This document shows positions 37,446 to 46,224 of a stretch of DNA of 64,000 nt, piece after piece (positions within the stretch are counted from its first letter, which is position 1; every line of letters begins with the position of its first letter). Source of the DNA: Chthoniobacteraceae bacterium (GTDB lineage Bacteria > Verrucomicrobiota > Verrucomicrobiia > Chthoniobacterales > Chthoniobacteraceae); the NCBI GenBank assembly GCA_947476255.1, contig CANJPY010000001.1, positions 1 through 64,000 on the forward strand. Reading direction: 5' to 3'. The notes under the pieces were generated by a model. It was not told where the DNA came from and did no database searches. It saw only the letters and a program-made list of their open reading frames with translations. A program made the position numbers and the translations under genes.

Positions 37446-38377
37446 ACCACAAACGCATCGCTCTTTTATTCTCCGGTCAAGGCGCCCAAACCGTGGGCAT
37501 GGGCAAAGACCTCTGTGCTCACTTTCCCCAAGCCGCGGAGCTTTTTATGAAAGCCGATTCCATCCTGGGTTATTCCCTGAGCAAAATCGCGTGGGAAGGT
37601 CCCGAGGACCAACTCACCCAAACACGCCACTGCCAGCCCGCCCTCTATGTACACGGCCTCGCCTGCCTCGCCGCCTTGCGCAGCCTCGCGGGAAACTTCC
37701 CCGTGCATGCCGTTGCAGGACTCTCTCTGGGAGAATTCACAGCCCATGCCGCTGCAGGAACCTTTGACTTCGAAACCGGCCTGAAGCTCGTCTCCCAACG
37801 TGGCACGTTTATGCAGGAGGCCTGCGAAGCCACGCAGGGCGGTATGGCCGCTATGATCGGCGGCGAGGAACAAGCGGTTCTCGACCTCGCGCAAGACACG
37901 GACGTGGACGTCGCTAATTTTAACAGTCCGGGCCAGATCGTCCTCTCCGGTAAATCCGGCCACATCGCCGAAGCCGTCGCCTCGGCAAAGGAAAAGGGAA
38001 TCCGCATGGCCAAGACCTTGAATGTCGCAGGGGCCTATCACTCCCGTCTCATGCAACCGGCGGCGGCCAAACTCCGGGCAGTCCTCGCTCAAGCCGAACT
38101 ACACACCCCTCACTGCCCGGTTTTTTGCAACATCGAAGCCCGCCCCGTCGCCGGAGCAGAGGATATTCGCACCACTCTCGAACGACAGGTCACAGGATCC
38201 GTCCGCTGGACCCACACCATGGAGCGGTTAGTGGATCAAGAACACTGCGACTTGTTTTTGGAGCTTGGGCCGGGCGGAGTGCTCAGCGGCCTGCTTTCAC
38301 GCACCCGCAAAGGCGTCCCATGTCTTCAGGTTTTCGATATGGAAACCGCAGCAGCAGCCGTCAACGCTCTAAAGTAA
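37442..38377 (+). CDS. fabD: Malonyl-CoA-[ACP] transacylase
   Basis: A 311-residue FabD. GQGAQ at 12-16, nucleophile Ser95 in GLSLGEF, and the catalytic His in AGAYHSRLM near residue 200 are in place, with ELGPGGVLSGL near the C-terminus. It loads malonyl units on acyl carrier protein in fatty-acid synthesis. No other fab gene is nearby; the coupling with glycerate kinase is unusual. A terminator follows. Confidence 0.95.
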   Translation: MNHKRIALLFSGQGAQTVGMGKDLCAHFPQAAELFMKADSILGYSLSKIAWEGPEDQLTQTRHCQPALYVHGLACLAALRSLAGNFPVHAVAGLSLGEFTAHAAAGTFDFETGLKLVSQRGTFMQEACEATQGGMAAMIGGEEQAVLDLAQDTDVDVANFNSPGQIVLSGKSGHIAEAVASAKEKGIRMAKTLNVAGAYHSRLMQPAAAKLRAVLAQAELHTPHCPVFCNIEARPVAGAEDIRTTLERQVTGSVRWTHTMERLVDQEHCDLFLELGPGGVLSGLLSRTRKGVPCLQVFDMETAAAAVNALK

Positions 38378-38454
38378 AAGAGGTCGCCTTACACCCGATC
38401 ATTCAGCGGCACAGGAGCGATCCCACCGGCGCGCAGGAGACGGCTTCACCGTGA

Positions 38455-38481
38455 GGCCCCTGAAGACAAAGGGGTCTTTTT
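38455..38481 (+). terminator. Rho-independent terminator after fabD
   Basis: 7 bp stem (38455-38461 with 38470-38476, one G-T pair), 8-base loop and five T, 78 bases after the fabD stop. Confidence 0.7.
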
Positions 38482-38684
38482 GATTTGTTTTAACGGAGGA
38501 CCGATTAACGAAGCGTCACTTTTGAGCAGGCAAAAAGCTTGCCCAAAACAAGATGCGTTATTTCCCCGCCCGGCAAGCCGTTTTATATCTGAATACTGTT
38601 AGGAACAAGCAATTGCAAATGAATCAGAAGAATGTTACCTAGCTACTGGTCTTTCATCTAGTTTTAACCAGCCACTTCATCCCT
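38482..38684 (+). promoter_or_regulatory. terC leader region
   Basis: About 200 AT-rich bases before terC. It contains a small GGCAA/TTGCC hairpin near 38533-38547 and A/T-rich blocks. I looked for a manganese (yybP-ykoY) riboswitch, which often precedes terC genes, and do not recognise its conserved loops. Otherwise nothing definite. Confidence 0.3.
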
Positions 38685-39479
38685 ATGTTTGAATTGCCAG
38701 AATTCTACGAGATTCAGGAACAATGGCCGGTGTTAGCTTCAATGGCTGTCATGGAGGTGCTACTCTCCGTCGATAACCTCATCGCGGTTTCAGCGGTTGC
38801 AGCTCATTTGCCCCCCCAAAAGCGCAAACTCGCACTGGCAATCGGCGCGCTTGGGTCCTACCTCATGCGCATCGTTGCGCTCCTCGTCACGGCCCCGCTC
38901 ATTTCGAGTTATGCCGCGGCCAAAATTATTGGGTCGCTCTACATGATCCATTTGATGGCCTCTCACTTTACGACCCCCAAGCAGGAGTCGGATCCTTCTC
39001 GGGAGGTGGAATGGAGTTTCGGAAAAACTCTGGGCATGGTTCTTCTCGTCGATTTCATTCTCAATACGGACAACATTGTGGCCGCGGTCTCCATGAGCAA
39101 GCATATCTGGGTCGTCTGCTCGAGTGTGCTCTTCGGCATCATCTTCGTGAGGCTTCTGGGTCCCATTACGGTGCGCCTTGTGCGCCGGTTTTCCGTTTTA
39201 AGTGACAGTGTTTATGTTCTCGTGGGATGGGTCGGGTTGCTATTGATGGCGGAGACCGTTTCAAAAACCCTGAAAATAGCGCATCTTACCGATATCCAAA
39301 AGTTTCTGGCGTTGATTGAGATTTTGCTCGTGACCCTTATTTACGACGCCATGCCGTCTTTGCGCCGCGTGCTTTCTCCGTTTCTGCACACCGTGTGTCT
39401 GCCGCTCTTGAGAATCATCAATTGGCCCCTTTCCATTCTGTTTTGGCCTGTCCGCAAGTTGACCGAGATCGCCTCCTAG
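38685..39479 (+). CDS. TerC family integral membrane protein
   Basis: A 264-residue membrane protein with about seven or eight segments. The TerC family Asp residues inside membrane helices are visible: MEVLLSVDNLIAVSAV (about 22-37) and VDFILNTDNIVAAVSMS (about 121-137). These repeat each other, as expected for this family. TerC proteins (Alx, MntP-like exporters) have been linked to manganese export to metalloproteins and tellurite resistance. It stands alone between fabD and uvrA. The specific metal is inferred from the family. Confidence 0.9.
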   Translation: MFELPEFYEIQEQWPVLASMAVMEVLLSVDNLIAVSAVAAHLPPQKRKLALAIGALGSYLMRIVALLVTAPLISSYAAAKIIGSLYMIHLMASHFTTPKQESDPSREVEWSFGKTLGMVLLVDFILNTDNIVAAVSMSKHIWVVCSSVLFGIIFVRLLGPITVRLVRRFSVLSDSVYVLVGWVGLLLMAETVSKTLKIAHLTDIQKFLALIEILLVTLIYDAMPSLRRVLSPFLHTVCLPLLRIINWPLSILFWPVRKLTEIAS

Positions 39480-39559
39480 GCGTGCATTACCGTAATCATT
39501 TCGCTTTGGCATTGAGGATGCAACCACGTGTTCTCTAGTGCTGTGAGCGAGCCTTCTTA

Positions 39560-42500
39560 ATGCCAAAACAAATTCCCAGCGCCCCCTCCATAGAGGTCAA
39601 GGGCGCTCGTCAGAATAATCTCAAGGGCTTTGACGTCTCATTACCTCTGGGAAAACTCATCGTCGTTTCGGGTCCCAGTGGCAGTGGAAAATCAAGTTTC
39701 GCCTTCGACACTTTATATGCGGAAGGCCAGCGCCGGTACGTGGAAACCTTCAGCCCGTACACACGCCAGTTCTTTGAGCGCATGGACAAGCCGGCGGTTG
39801 ACGAAATCCGTGGCATCCCCCCGGCTATCGCGGTTCAGCAAGTCAATGCCGTCAAATCCACGCGTTCCACGGTGGGTACAATCACCGACGTAAACGATTA
39901 CTTAAAGCTTCTGCTGCCGAAGGTCGTGGACGCCTTTTGTCCGGGATGCGGAGCACGCGTGATCCCTTCGAGCGTTGCCTCCATCTCCAAAGCCGTATTA
40001 AACCTCGGCGAGGGGCCGCTTCTCGTCGCCTTCCCCATGCCGGTTCCAGAGGATTCCGTCCCAGCCGATTTTTTTGCATTCTTACAGCAGCAGGGATATC
40101 AGAGGGTTTGGAATAACGGGTTGATTCTTCGCACGGATGACCCTCCCTCAAAATTGGCCGGGCAGCTTTTTGTCGTCCAAGATCGAATTCAACCGGATCC
40201 AAACAACGCTTCCCGCCTCTCCGAAGCAGTCGAGACAGCTTTACGTTTTGGCAAAGGCCGCGTGGTCGCCATCGCAGGTTCTAAGATCCATAAATATGCC
40301 AGAGGCTGGCACTGTGCTGCGTGTGAGCGTGACACACCGGAGCCGACTACGGGCCGCTTTTCTTTCAATCACCCGCTCGGCGCCTGTACCGCCTGCCGGG
40401 GCTTTGGACGCATTATCACCGTGGATTTGATGAGGGCCATTCCCGACACGTCCTTGAGTCTCGCCGATGGCGCGGTGAAACCCTTTCAAACTGAAAGCGG
40501 GCAAGACTGTCAGCGGGATTTGTTAAAGGCGGCCGCCAAGCGGGGGCTTAAAACCAAAATCCCATTTTCAAAACTTTCAGCGGCCGATCGCGATTGGGTT
40601 TTGTATGGGGAAGCTCCTGAGCGCTCTGGCGAGGATCTCTGGAGTCAGGGACTTTGGTACGGTGTGCGTGGATTTTTTAACTGGCTCGAGTCCAAAGCCT
40701 ACAAGATGCACGTCCGCGTGCTACTGAGCCGGTATCGCAATTACACACTTTGCCCAGACTGCCACGGAGGCCGCTTTGCACCGGAGACGCTCAACTTCCG
40801 TTGGGATGGCTTGACGGCGCCGGAGTTGATGCGACTGCCAGTCCAAGAGTTGCATGCTTTTGTGTCGGCACGCCGCGAGTCCATCTCCACGGACCCGACG
40901 GCCGACCTTCTTGCGGGCGAAGTCCAGGCACGCCTGGGTTATTTATTGGATGTTGGTCTTGGATATCTGACTCTGGAACGTCCGACACGTTCTTTGAGCG
41001 GCGGTGAAACGGCACGTGTCAACCTCACTACGTGTTTGGGAGCCGCGCTCGTAAACACACTTTTTGTGTTGGACGAGCCGAGTATCGGACTGCATCCGCG
41101 TGATACGGGACGCTTGCTCGAAGTACTTCGCCGTTTACGCGACCGGGGCAACACAGTGGTTGTTGTGGAGCATGAGGAGGCCGTGTTGCGCGCCGCAGAT
41201 TTCTTCGTGGAAATCGGGCCGGGCCGCGGAGAATCAGGCGGGCATCTCGTATACGCGGGACCTTCCAAAAATGTGCTCCGGGGCAAGACAACCACCCTCA
41301 CCGGTGAGTACCTTACTGGCAAAAAGAAGGTTCCAGTCCGCAAAAACCGGCGTAAGCCAAAGCACTGGATTCACGTTGAGGGCGCTTCCGCTCATAATTT
41401 GCGCGACATCGATGTGGCCTTTCCCCTTGGGGTGCTCTGTTGCGTCACCGGGGTATCCGGCTCGGGTAAAAGCACTCTGGTACACCAGGTTCTTTACCGC
41501 CACCTGGCCCGCATTCAAGAGCTTGAGCTCGAAGAAGAACCGGGAGCCTGCAGGGCTGTGAAAGGCGCCGGAAAGCTCGGCCCTGTCATCTTGGTCGACC
41601 AGACGCCGCTCTCCAAAACACCGCGTTCCAGTCCCGCCCTTTACCTTGGAATTTTCGACGCGATCCGCGAGCAGTTTGCGCAACTTCCAGAAGCGAAAGC
41701 CGCGGGTCTCACGGCAAGCGCATTTTCTTTTAACGCGGGCCCTGGCCGATGCGAACGGTGCGGAGGCAGTGGCTTTGAAAAAATTGAAATGCAGTTTTTG
41801 AGCGATGTCTTTGTGCGTTGCCCAGAGTGTGAAGGCCGTCGTTATCAGCCCTACATTCGGAAACTCAAACTCAACGGCTGCTCCATTGACGAAATTCTGG
41901 ACCTCACAGTCACCGAAGCGATTTCTTTTTTCGCACAAATCTCTTTGGCGAGCGTCCTTCCTCCACTCCGCGCCCTCGACGAAATTGGACTGGGCTATCT
42001 GCGCTTAGGCCAGCCGCTTAACGGACTCTCCGGCGGCGAGGCGCAGCGCTTAAAGTTGGTCGAGCGTTTGATCCAGCGTTCGGAGAAAGGCGCCTTTCTC
42101 ATCTTGGACGAACCAACCACGGGACTGCACTTTGACGACATTACGCTCCTGGTCGAAGCCCTGAACAAACTCGTGGATGGAGGCCACACGGTTGTGGTGA
42201 TCGAACACAACCCGGATGTCATACGAGGTGCTGACTATATCATTGATTTGGGCCCCGAGGCCGGCGAGGGCGGAGGTTGTGTTGTGGCAACGGGAACACC
42301 AGAGGAGATTGCACAATGCGCTGCATCTCACACCGGAAGCTTTCTCTTTGGTACCAGCACTGAAAATGAAATTTCAACGGTTGCGGAAGAAGCGGAGACG
42401 TATGGAAACGAGGACGGCATCAAGATTGTAGGAGCGCGGCAGCACAATTTGAAAAACCTGTCGTTAAGCATTCCCAGAAATGCAATGTGCGTGGTCACAG

Positions 42501-45019
42501 GCTTGAGTGGATCCGGCAAGTCTTCGCTCGCGTTCGACTTGTTGTTTGCCGAAGGCCAGCGGCGCTTCCTGGACAGCATGTCACCCTACGCGCGCCAGTT
42601 CGCGACCCAACTCGAACGTCCCGATGTGGATCGTGTGAGTGGCTTGCCTCCGGCCGTCGCAATCGAACAGCGCCTCACTCGCGGTGGAGGAAAGTCGACG
42701 GTTGCCACGGTCACCGAGGTTTATCATTTCCTTCGCCTGTTATTTGCCAAACTGGGGCGGCAGCATTGTCCCGCGTGCGGATTACCTGTCGAAAAACAAA
42801 CCTTGGGGGAGGCACTCAAAAGCACCGAGCTTTTATTGGCGAAAAGCGGGGTAAAAGTCCTCGCCACCTTGGTGCGCGCGCGGAAGGGTTTCCATACCGA
42901 GATCGCCAAATGGGCGCTTCGAAATGGGTTCAGCCGATTGCTTGTGGATGGCAAATGGGAAACGGCGGAGGCGTTTCCAAAGTTGGAGCGGTTTCGTGAG
43001 CATACCATCGAGATTCTCATTGGTGAAATATCCAAAGGAGGCGATCCACGGGGGCCCGTCCAAAAGGCTCTGGAGGTTGGGCAGGGCACCGCCACATTGC
43101 TGGATTCCCGCAACCGACGGCAGGTTTTGAGTACCGAACAAAGCTGCTCCGGATGCGGACTGTCTTTTGAGGAACTGGATCCGCGCCTCTTTTCTTTTAA
43201 CAGCCCGCACGGGTGGTGTGAAACCTGCCATGGCTTCGGTGAAGAGTGGGACCGCAAGGACAACCCCAAGCTCGACTCCGCGCTGGACATCGAGCTGGAT
43301 CATGAGCGCCAGCATGCATCACTCTCAGAGGGCGAAGCCCGTCCGTGTTCCTCCTGTGAAGGGTCTCGCCTGAATCCCATCGCACGGGCGGTCAGGATTG
43401 CAGACACTCCCATTCAGAAAGTCACCGCATGGACGGCCTCGGACGTTTTGAAATGGATCTCTGTCCTCAAATTCAACGGCTCTCAGACGAGAATTTCCTC
43501 CGACATTCTTCCAGAAATCTCGCAGCGGCTTGAATTTCTCGGTGAGGTGGGCCTGGGTTATCTGGCCCTTAATCGTTCAGCACAAACACTTTCCGGTGGA
43601 GAGTCGCAGCGTATCCGGCTGGCTGCCCAGCTTGGCTCAAACCTCAGGGGCGTTCTTTATGTGTTGGACGAACCCACCATCGGCCTTCATCCAAGGGACA
43701 ATGCCGCACTTTTAGACACCCTCGAAGCGCTCAAAAAGAAGGGCAACTCGCTCGTGATTGTCGAGCATGACGAGGACACGCTGCTGCGCGCCGACCACGT
43801 CATTGATCTCGGACCAGGGGCCGGGAAACACGGCGGAGAGATCATCGCAGCTGGGACACTAGCGGAGATCAAGGCCTCCAAATTATCGGCGACCGGTGAA
43901 TGTCTGCGCTCCCCGCTGAAGCACCCAACGCTTGGAAAACGGCGGTCTCTCGCGACAAAGACCCTTTCCGGTTGGTTGGAGATCAAAGGGGCCTCGCTCC
44001 ATAATATCCGCGGTTTGGACCTTCGCATTCCCTTGGGCAGACTGACAGTGCTTACCGGCATCTCGGGCTCCGGGAAAAGCACGTTCATGCGCGGGATTCT
44101 GAAACCTTCTGTTTCCGAGTTCCTTGCACATAAAAAGAACACCGCAACAACGAAACCCAAGTTGTCACGCTGCCGCGATTTGACCGGCGCTGAGTTCCTC
44201 GAAGCCGTCTACGAAGTCGACCAGTCGCCGATTGGAAAAACCTCCCGCTCCATTCCGGTAACCTACCTCGGAGTCTTTGATGATATTCGCGCTCTGTTCG
44301 CGGCCACCCCTCAGGCGCGGATGCGCGGCTATTCAGCAAGCCGTTTTTCGTTCAACACGGAAGGTGGTCGCTGTGAAACGTGCCTCGGACAGGGATCGGT
44401 CAAAATCGAGATGAATTTTCTGCCGTCGGCTTATGTCATGTGCACCGACTGCCATGGTCGCCGTTACAATGCGACCACTTTGGAAGTTGCATACCGCGGC
44501 AAAACGATTGCCGATGTGCTCGCCATGCCAATGGAGGAAGCGGCGGAATTTTTTGCGGCGCAGGCGGCCATTTCTCGGCCTCTAAAGTTGCTGTGCGAAA
44601 CAGGCCTCGGTTATCTGACGCTGGGCCAGTCGAGTCAAACGCTTAGCGGAGGGGAAGCGCAGCGCCTTAAATTGGTGAGTGAACTGGCACGCGGCGTCAG
44701 CCGTAGCGAAAACGTACGCCTGCGCTCCACGAAATCTCCAAAATCCATGCTGTACCTTTTGGAGGAACCAACCATTGGCCTCCACTCTGCGGATGTGCGG
44801 CAACTTCTGCGCGTCCTGCATCGCCTCGTCGATGCCGGCCACACCGTTGTGGTTATTGAACATCACACAGCGGTGATCGCCGAGGCGGATTACCTTTTGG
44901 AGATCGGTCCCGAAGCGGGAGCGGCCGGTGGCAAGCTTGTGGCTTGCGGAACCCCTGAGGATGTTCTGAAAATCAAAGCCAGCAGGATAGCGCCCTATTT
45001 GAAAGCTCTTCTCGCATAA
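39560..45019 (+). CDS. uvrA: Double-length UvrA excinuclease subunit
   Basis: An 1,819-residue protein equal to two UvrA units joined head to tail. It has four ABC-type Walker A motifs: GPSGSGKSS at 38-46, GVSGSGKST near 631, GLSGSGKSS near 981 and GISGSGKST near 1500. It has four CxxC-x(19-20)-CxxC zinc modules and LSGGE signatures in each half. UvrA finds helix-distorting DNA damage and loads UvrB. Normal UvrA is about 940 residues and works as a dimer. Tandem UvrA is known from Chlamydiae, so it fits the PVC lineage. The last Walker B is LEEP with Glu1735 in place of the usual Asp; the other three are LDEP. I see no LexA box. Confidence 0.95.
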   Translation: MPKQIPSAPSIEVKGARQNNLKGFDVSLPLGKLIVVSGPSGSGKSSFAFDTLYAEGQRRYVETFSPYTRQFFERMDKPAVDEIRGIPPAIAVQQVNAVKSTRSTVGTITDVNDYLKLLLPKVVDAFCPGCGARVIPSSVASISKAVLNLGEGPLLVAFPMPVPEDSVPADFFAFLQQQGYQRVWNNGLILRTDDPPSKLAGQLFVVQDRIQPDPNNASRLSEAVETALRFGKGRVVAIAGSKIHKYARGWHCAACERDTPEPTTGRFSFNHPLGACTACRGFGRIITVDLMRAIPDTSLSLADGAVKPFQTESGQDCQRDLLKAAAKRGLKTKIPFSKLSAADRDWVLYGEAPERSGEDLWSQGLWYGVRGFFNWLESKAYKMHVRVLLSRYRNYTLCPDCHGGRFAPETLNFRWDGLTAPELMRLPVQELHAFVSARRESISTDPTADLLAGEVQARLGYLLDVGLGYLTLERPTRSLSGGETARVNLTTCLGAALVNTLFVLDEPSIGLHPRDTGRLLEVLRRLRDRGNTVVVVEHEEAVLRAADFFVEIGPGRGESGGHLVYAGPSKNVLRGKTTTLTGEYLTGKKKVPVRKNRRKPKHWIHVEGASAHNLRDIDVAFPLGVLCCVTGVSGSGKSTLVHQVLYRHLARIQELELEEEPGACRAVKGAGKLGPVILVDQTPLSKTPRSSPALYLGIFDAIREQFAQLPEAKAAGLTASAFSFNAGPGRCERCGGSGFEKIEMQFLSDVFVRCPECEGRRYQPYIRKLKLNGCSIDEILDLTVTEAISFFAQISLASVLPPLRALDEIGLGYLRLGQPLNGLSGGEAQRLKLVERLIQRSEKGAFLILDEPTTGLHFDDITLLVEALNKLVDGGHTVVVIEHNPDVIRGADYIIDLGPEAGEGGGCVVATGTPEEIAQCAASHTGSFLFGTSTENEISTVAEEAETYGNEDGIKIVGARQHNLKNLSLSIPRNAMCVVTGLSGSGKSSLAFDLLFAEGQRRFLDSMSPYARQFATQLERPDVDRVSGLPPAVAIEQRLTRGGGKSTVATVTEVYHFLRLLFAKLGRQHCPACGLPVEKQTLGEALKSTELLLAKSGVKVLATLVRARKGFHTEIAKWALRNGFSRLLVDGKWETAEAFPKLERFREHTIEILIGEISKGGDPRGPVQKALEVGQGTATLLDSRNRRQVLSTEQSCSGCGLSFEELDPRLFSFNSPHGWCETCHGFGEEWDRKDNPKLDSALDIELDHERQHASLSEGEARPCSSCEGSRLNPIARAVRIADTPIQKVTAWTASDVLKWISVLKFNGSQTRISSDILPEISQRLEFLGEVGLGYLALNRSAQTLSGGESQRIRLAAQLGSNLRGVLYVLDEPTIGLHPRDNAALLDTLEALKKKGNSLVIVEHDEDTLLRADHVIDLGPGAGKHGGEIIAAGTLAEIKASKLSATGECLRSPLKHPTLGKRRSLATKTLSGWLEIKGASLHNIRGLDLRIPLGRLTVLTGISGSGKSTFMRGILKPSVSEFLAHKKNTATTKPKLSRCRDLTGAEFLEAVYEVDQSPIGKTSRSIPVTYLGVFDDIRALFAATPQARMRGYSASRFSFNTEGGRCETCLGQGSVKIEMNFLPSAYVMCTDCHGRRYNATTLEVAYRGKTIADVLAMPMEEAAEFFAAQAAISRPLKLLCETGLGYLTLGQSSQTLSGGEAQRLKLVSELARGVSRSENVRLRSTKSPKSMLYLLEEPTIGLHSADVRQLLRVLHRLVDAGHTVVVIEHHTAVIAEADYLLEIGPEAGAAGGKLVACGTPEDVLKIKASRIAPYLKALLA

Positions 45020-45146
45020 CCCGGGCCATGCAGTCCTTCGGGGCACAGCTTGCTCCGGACCATCATTGCGGCGCGCACGCAGCGGGCGCGTCGTAATCTT
45101 TGCAAATGATTGGCTAGTTTTGGTACCGTCGTGTCCCCTGACACAA

Positions 45147-46127
45147 ATGGCCACCCCTCGAATCCAGTTTAGACGACACCTTGCCAGTGTCCTGCCAATA
45201 AGAGCTTCGCAGCTCCTGCGTTCTTGGGCATTTTGTTGCTTCTTTCTAGGTGCTTGTCACAAAACTGATGTTTCAATGCCCAAGCTGGCCGTCGATAAGT
45301 TTGAAGCAGACAGAAACGAGCGAGCGCTCAAGCCCGCTGACAAGGGAACGCCTCCCGGTAGTGATTCATTTAAAACCATACCCGCTGGCTTGTTTCACAT
45401 GGGAGGCTCCGGTGCGGCTGATTCGCCTTTGCAGTCTGTGATGCTCGAGAAGTTCGAGATTTGCGACGCCGAAGTGACTTTCAAAGAGTGGAAGGAGACC
45501 CGGGAATGGGCGCTCTCCTCGGGGTATGAATTTGGCACTCGAGGCATCGATGGCCCAGATGACGCACCCGTGGTGCAGGTCAATTGGTATGACGTTATAA
45601 AGTGGTGCAACGCCTTGAGCGAGAGAAGGGGGCTCACGCCCTGCTACTATACGGACGCCAAGCGGAACAGCGGGAGCGTCTATCGGAAAGGCCAAAAGGA
45701 CCTCTCCCCCGCAATGGTCGAATGGCGCGGGAACGGGTTTCGTTTGCCCACCGAGGCTGAATGGGAAAAGGCGGCGCGAGGAGGAAAAGTGAGCCGGAGA
45801 TTTCCGAACTCGGACGTCCTTGTGCCAGAGGATGCCAATTATGGCACGAAGACCTCCAAAGCAGTGCGCAGTTTTCTCCCAAACGGGTATGGTTTGTTTG
45901 ATATGGCGGGAAACGTGTGGGAGTGGTGCTGGGATTGGAGCGGCGCGGCAGAGGAGGCTTTGCCACAGGTGGAAAATCCCACCGGGCCTGAGAATGGAAC
46001 CCGCCGTGTGGTCCGTGGAGGCGGGTGGGATGACGGCGTTGGGTCTTGCTGTGTCTCGTTTCGCAATTCTGCCTGGCCAGATTACACCTCAGACGCGCGC
46101 GGTTTCAGAATCGCACGCTCGTATTAA
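45147..46127 (+). CDS. SUMF1/FGE-fold lipoprotein
   Basis: From ATG 45147, 326 residues. A basic N-terminus and hydrophobic stretch end in a lipobox (FLGAC), so it is probably a lipoprotein. The rest is a formylglycine-generating-enzyme-type domain: FRLPTEAEWEKAARGG, GLFDMAGNVWEWCWD and the final GFRIARSY. In true FGE the last part is GGSYxCHxxYC; here it is GGGWDDGVGSCC, so the first catalytic Cys is replaced and sulfatase activation is unlikely. Many such SUMF1 proteins have other or no known activity. It precedes the DUF5722 gene by 97 bases. Confidence 0.82.
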   Translation: MATPRIQFRRHLASVLPIRASQLLRSWAFCCFFLGACHKTDVSMPKLAVDKFEADRNERALKPADKGTPPGSDSFKTIPAGLFHMGGSGAADSPLQSVMLEKFEICDAEVTFKEWKETREWALSSGYEFGTRGIDGPDDAPVVQVNWYDVIKWCNALSERRGLTPCYYTDAKRNSGSVYRKGQKDLSPAMVEWRGNGFRLPTEAEWEKAARGGKVSRRFPNSDVLVPEDANYGTKTSKAVRSFLPNGYGLFDMAGNVWEWCWDWSGAAEEALPQVENPTGPENGTRRVVRGGGWDDGVGSCCVSFRNSAWPDYTSDARGFRIARSY

Positions 46128-46224
46128 CATCGCATTTAGGACGGTATGTTTATTCGGTTCCTCTGCTGAATGCTGCATCGTTGGCCGCCCTCCGAAAATC
46201 AAATGCGCAGCACGGACAGGTTTT

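Noticed and set aside
38378..38684. Manganese (yybP-ykoY) riboswitch before terC
   Set aside because: I could not find its conserved loops; the only clear hairpin is the fabD terminator.
39480..39559. LexA/SOS box before uvrA
   Set aside because: No convincing palindromic operator in the 80 bases before uvrA.
45147..46127. Genuine sulfatase-activating formylglycine enzyme
   Set aside because: First of the two catalytic cysteines is missing, and no sulfatase gene is near.
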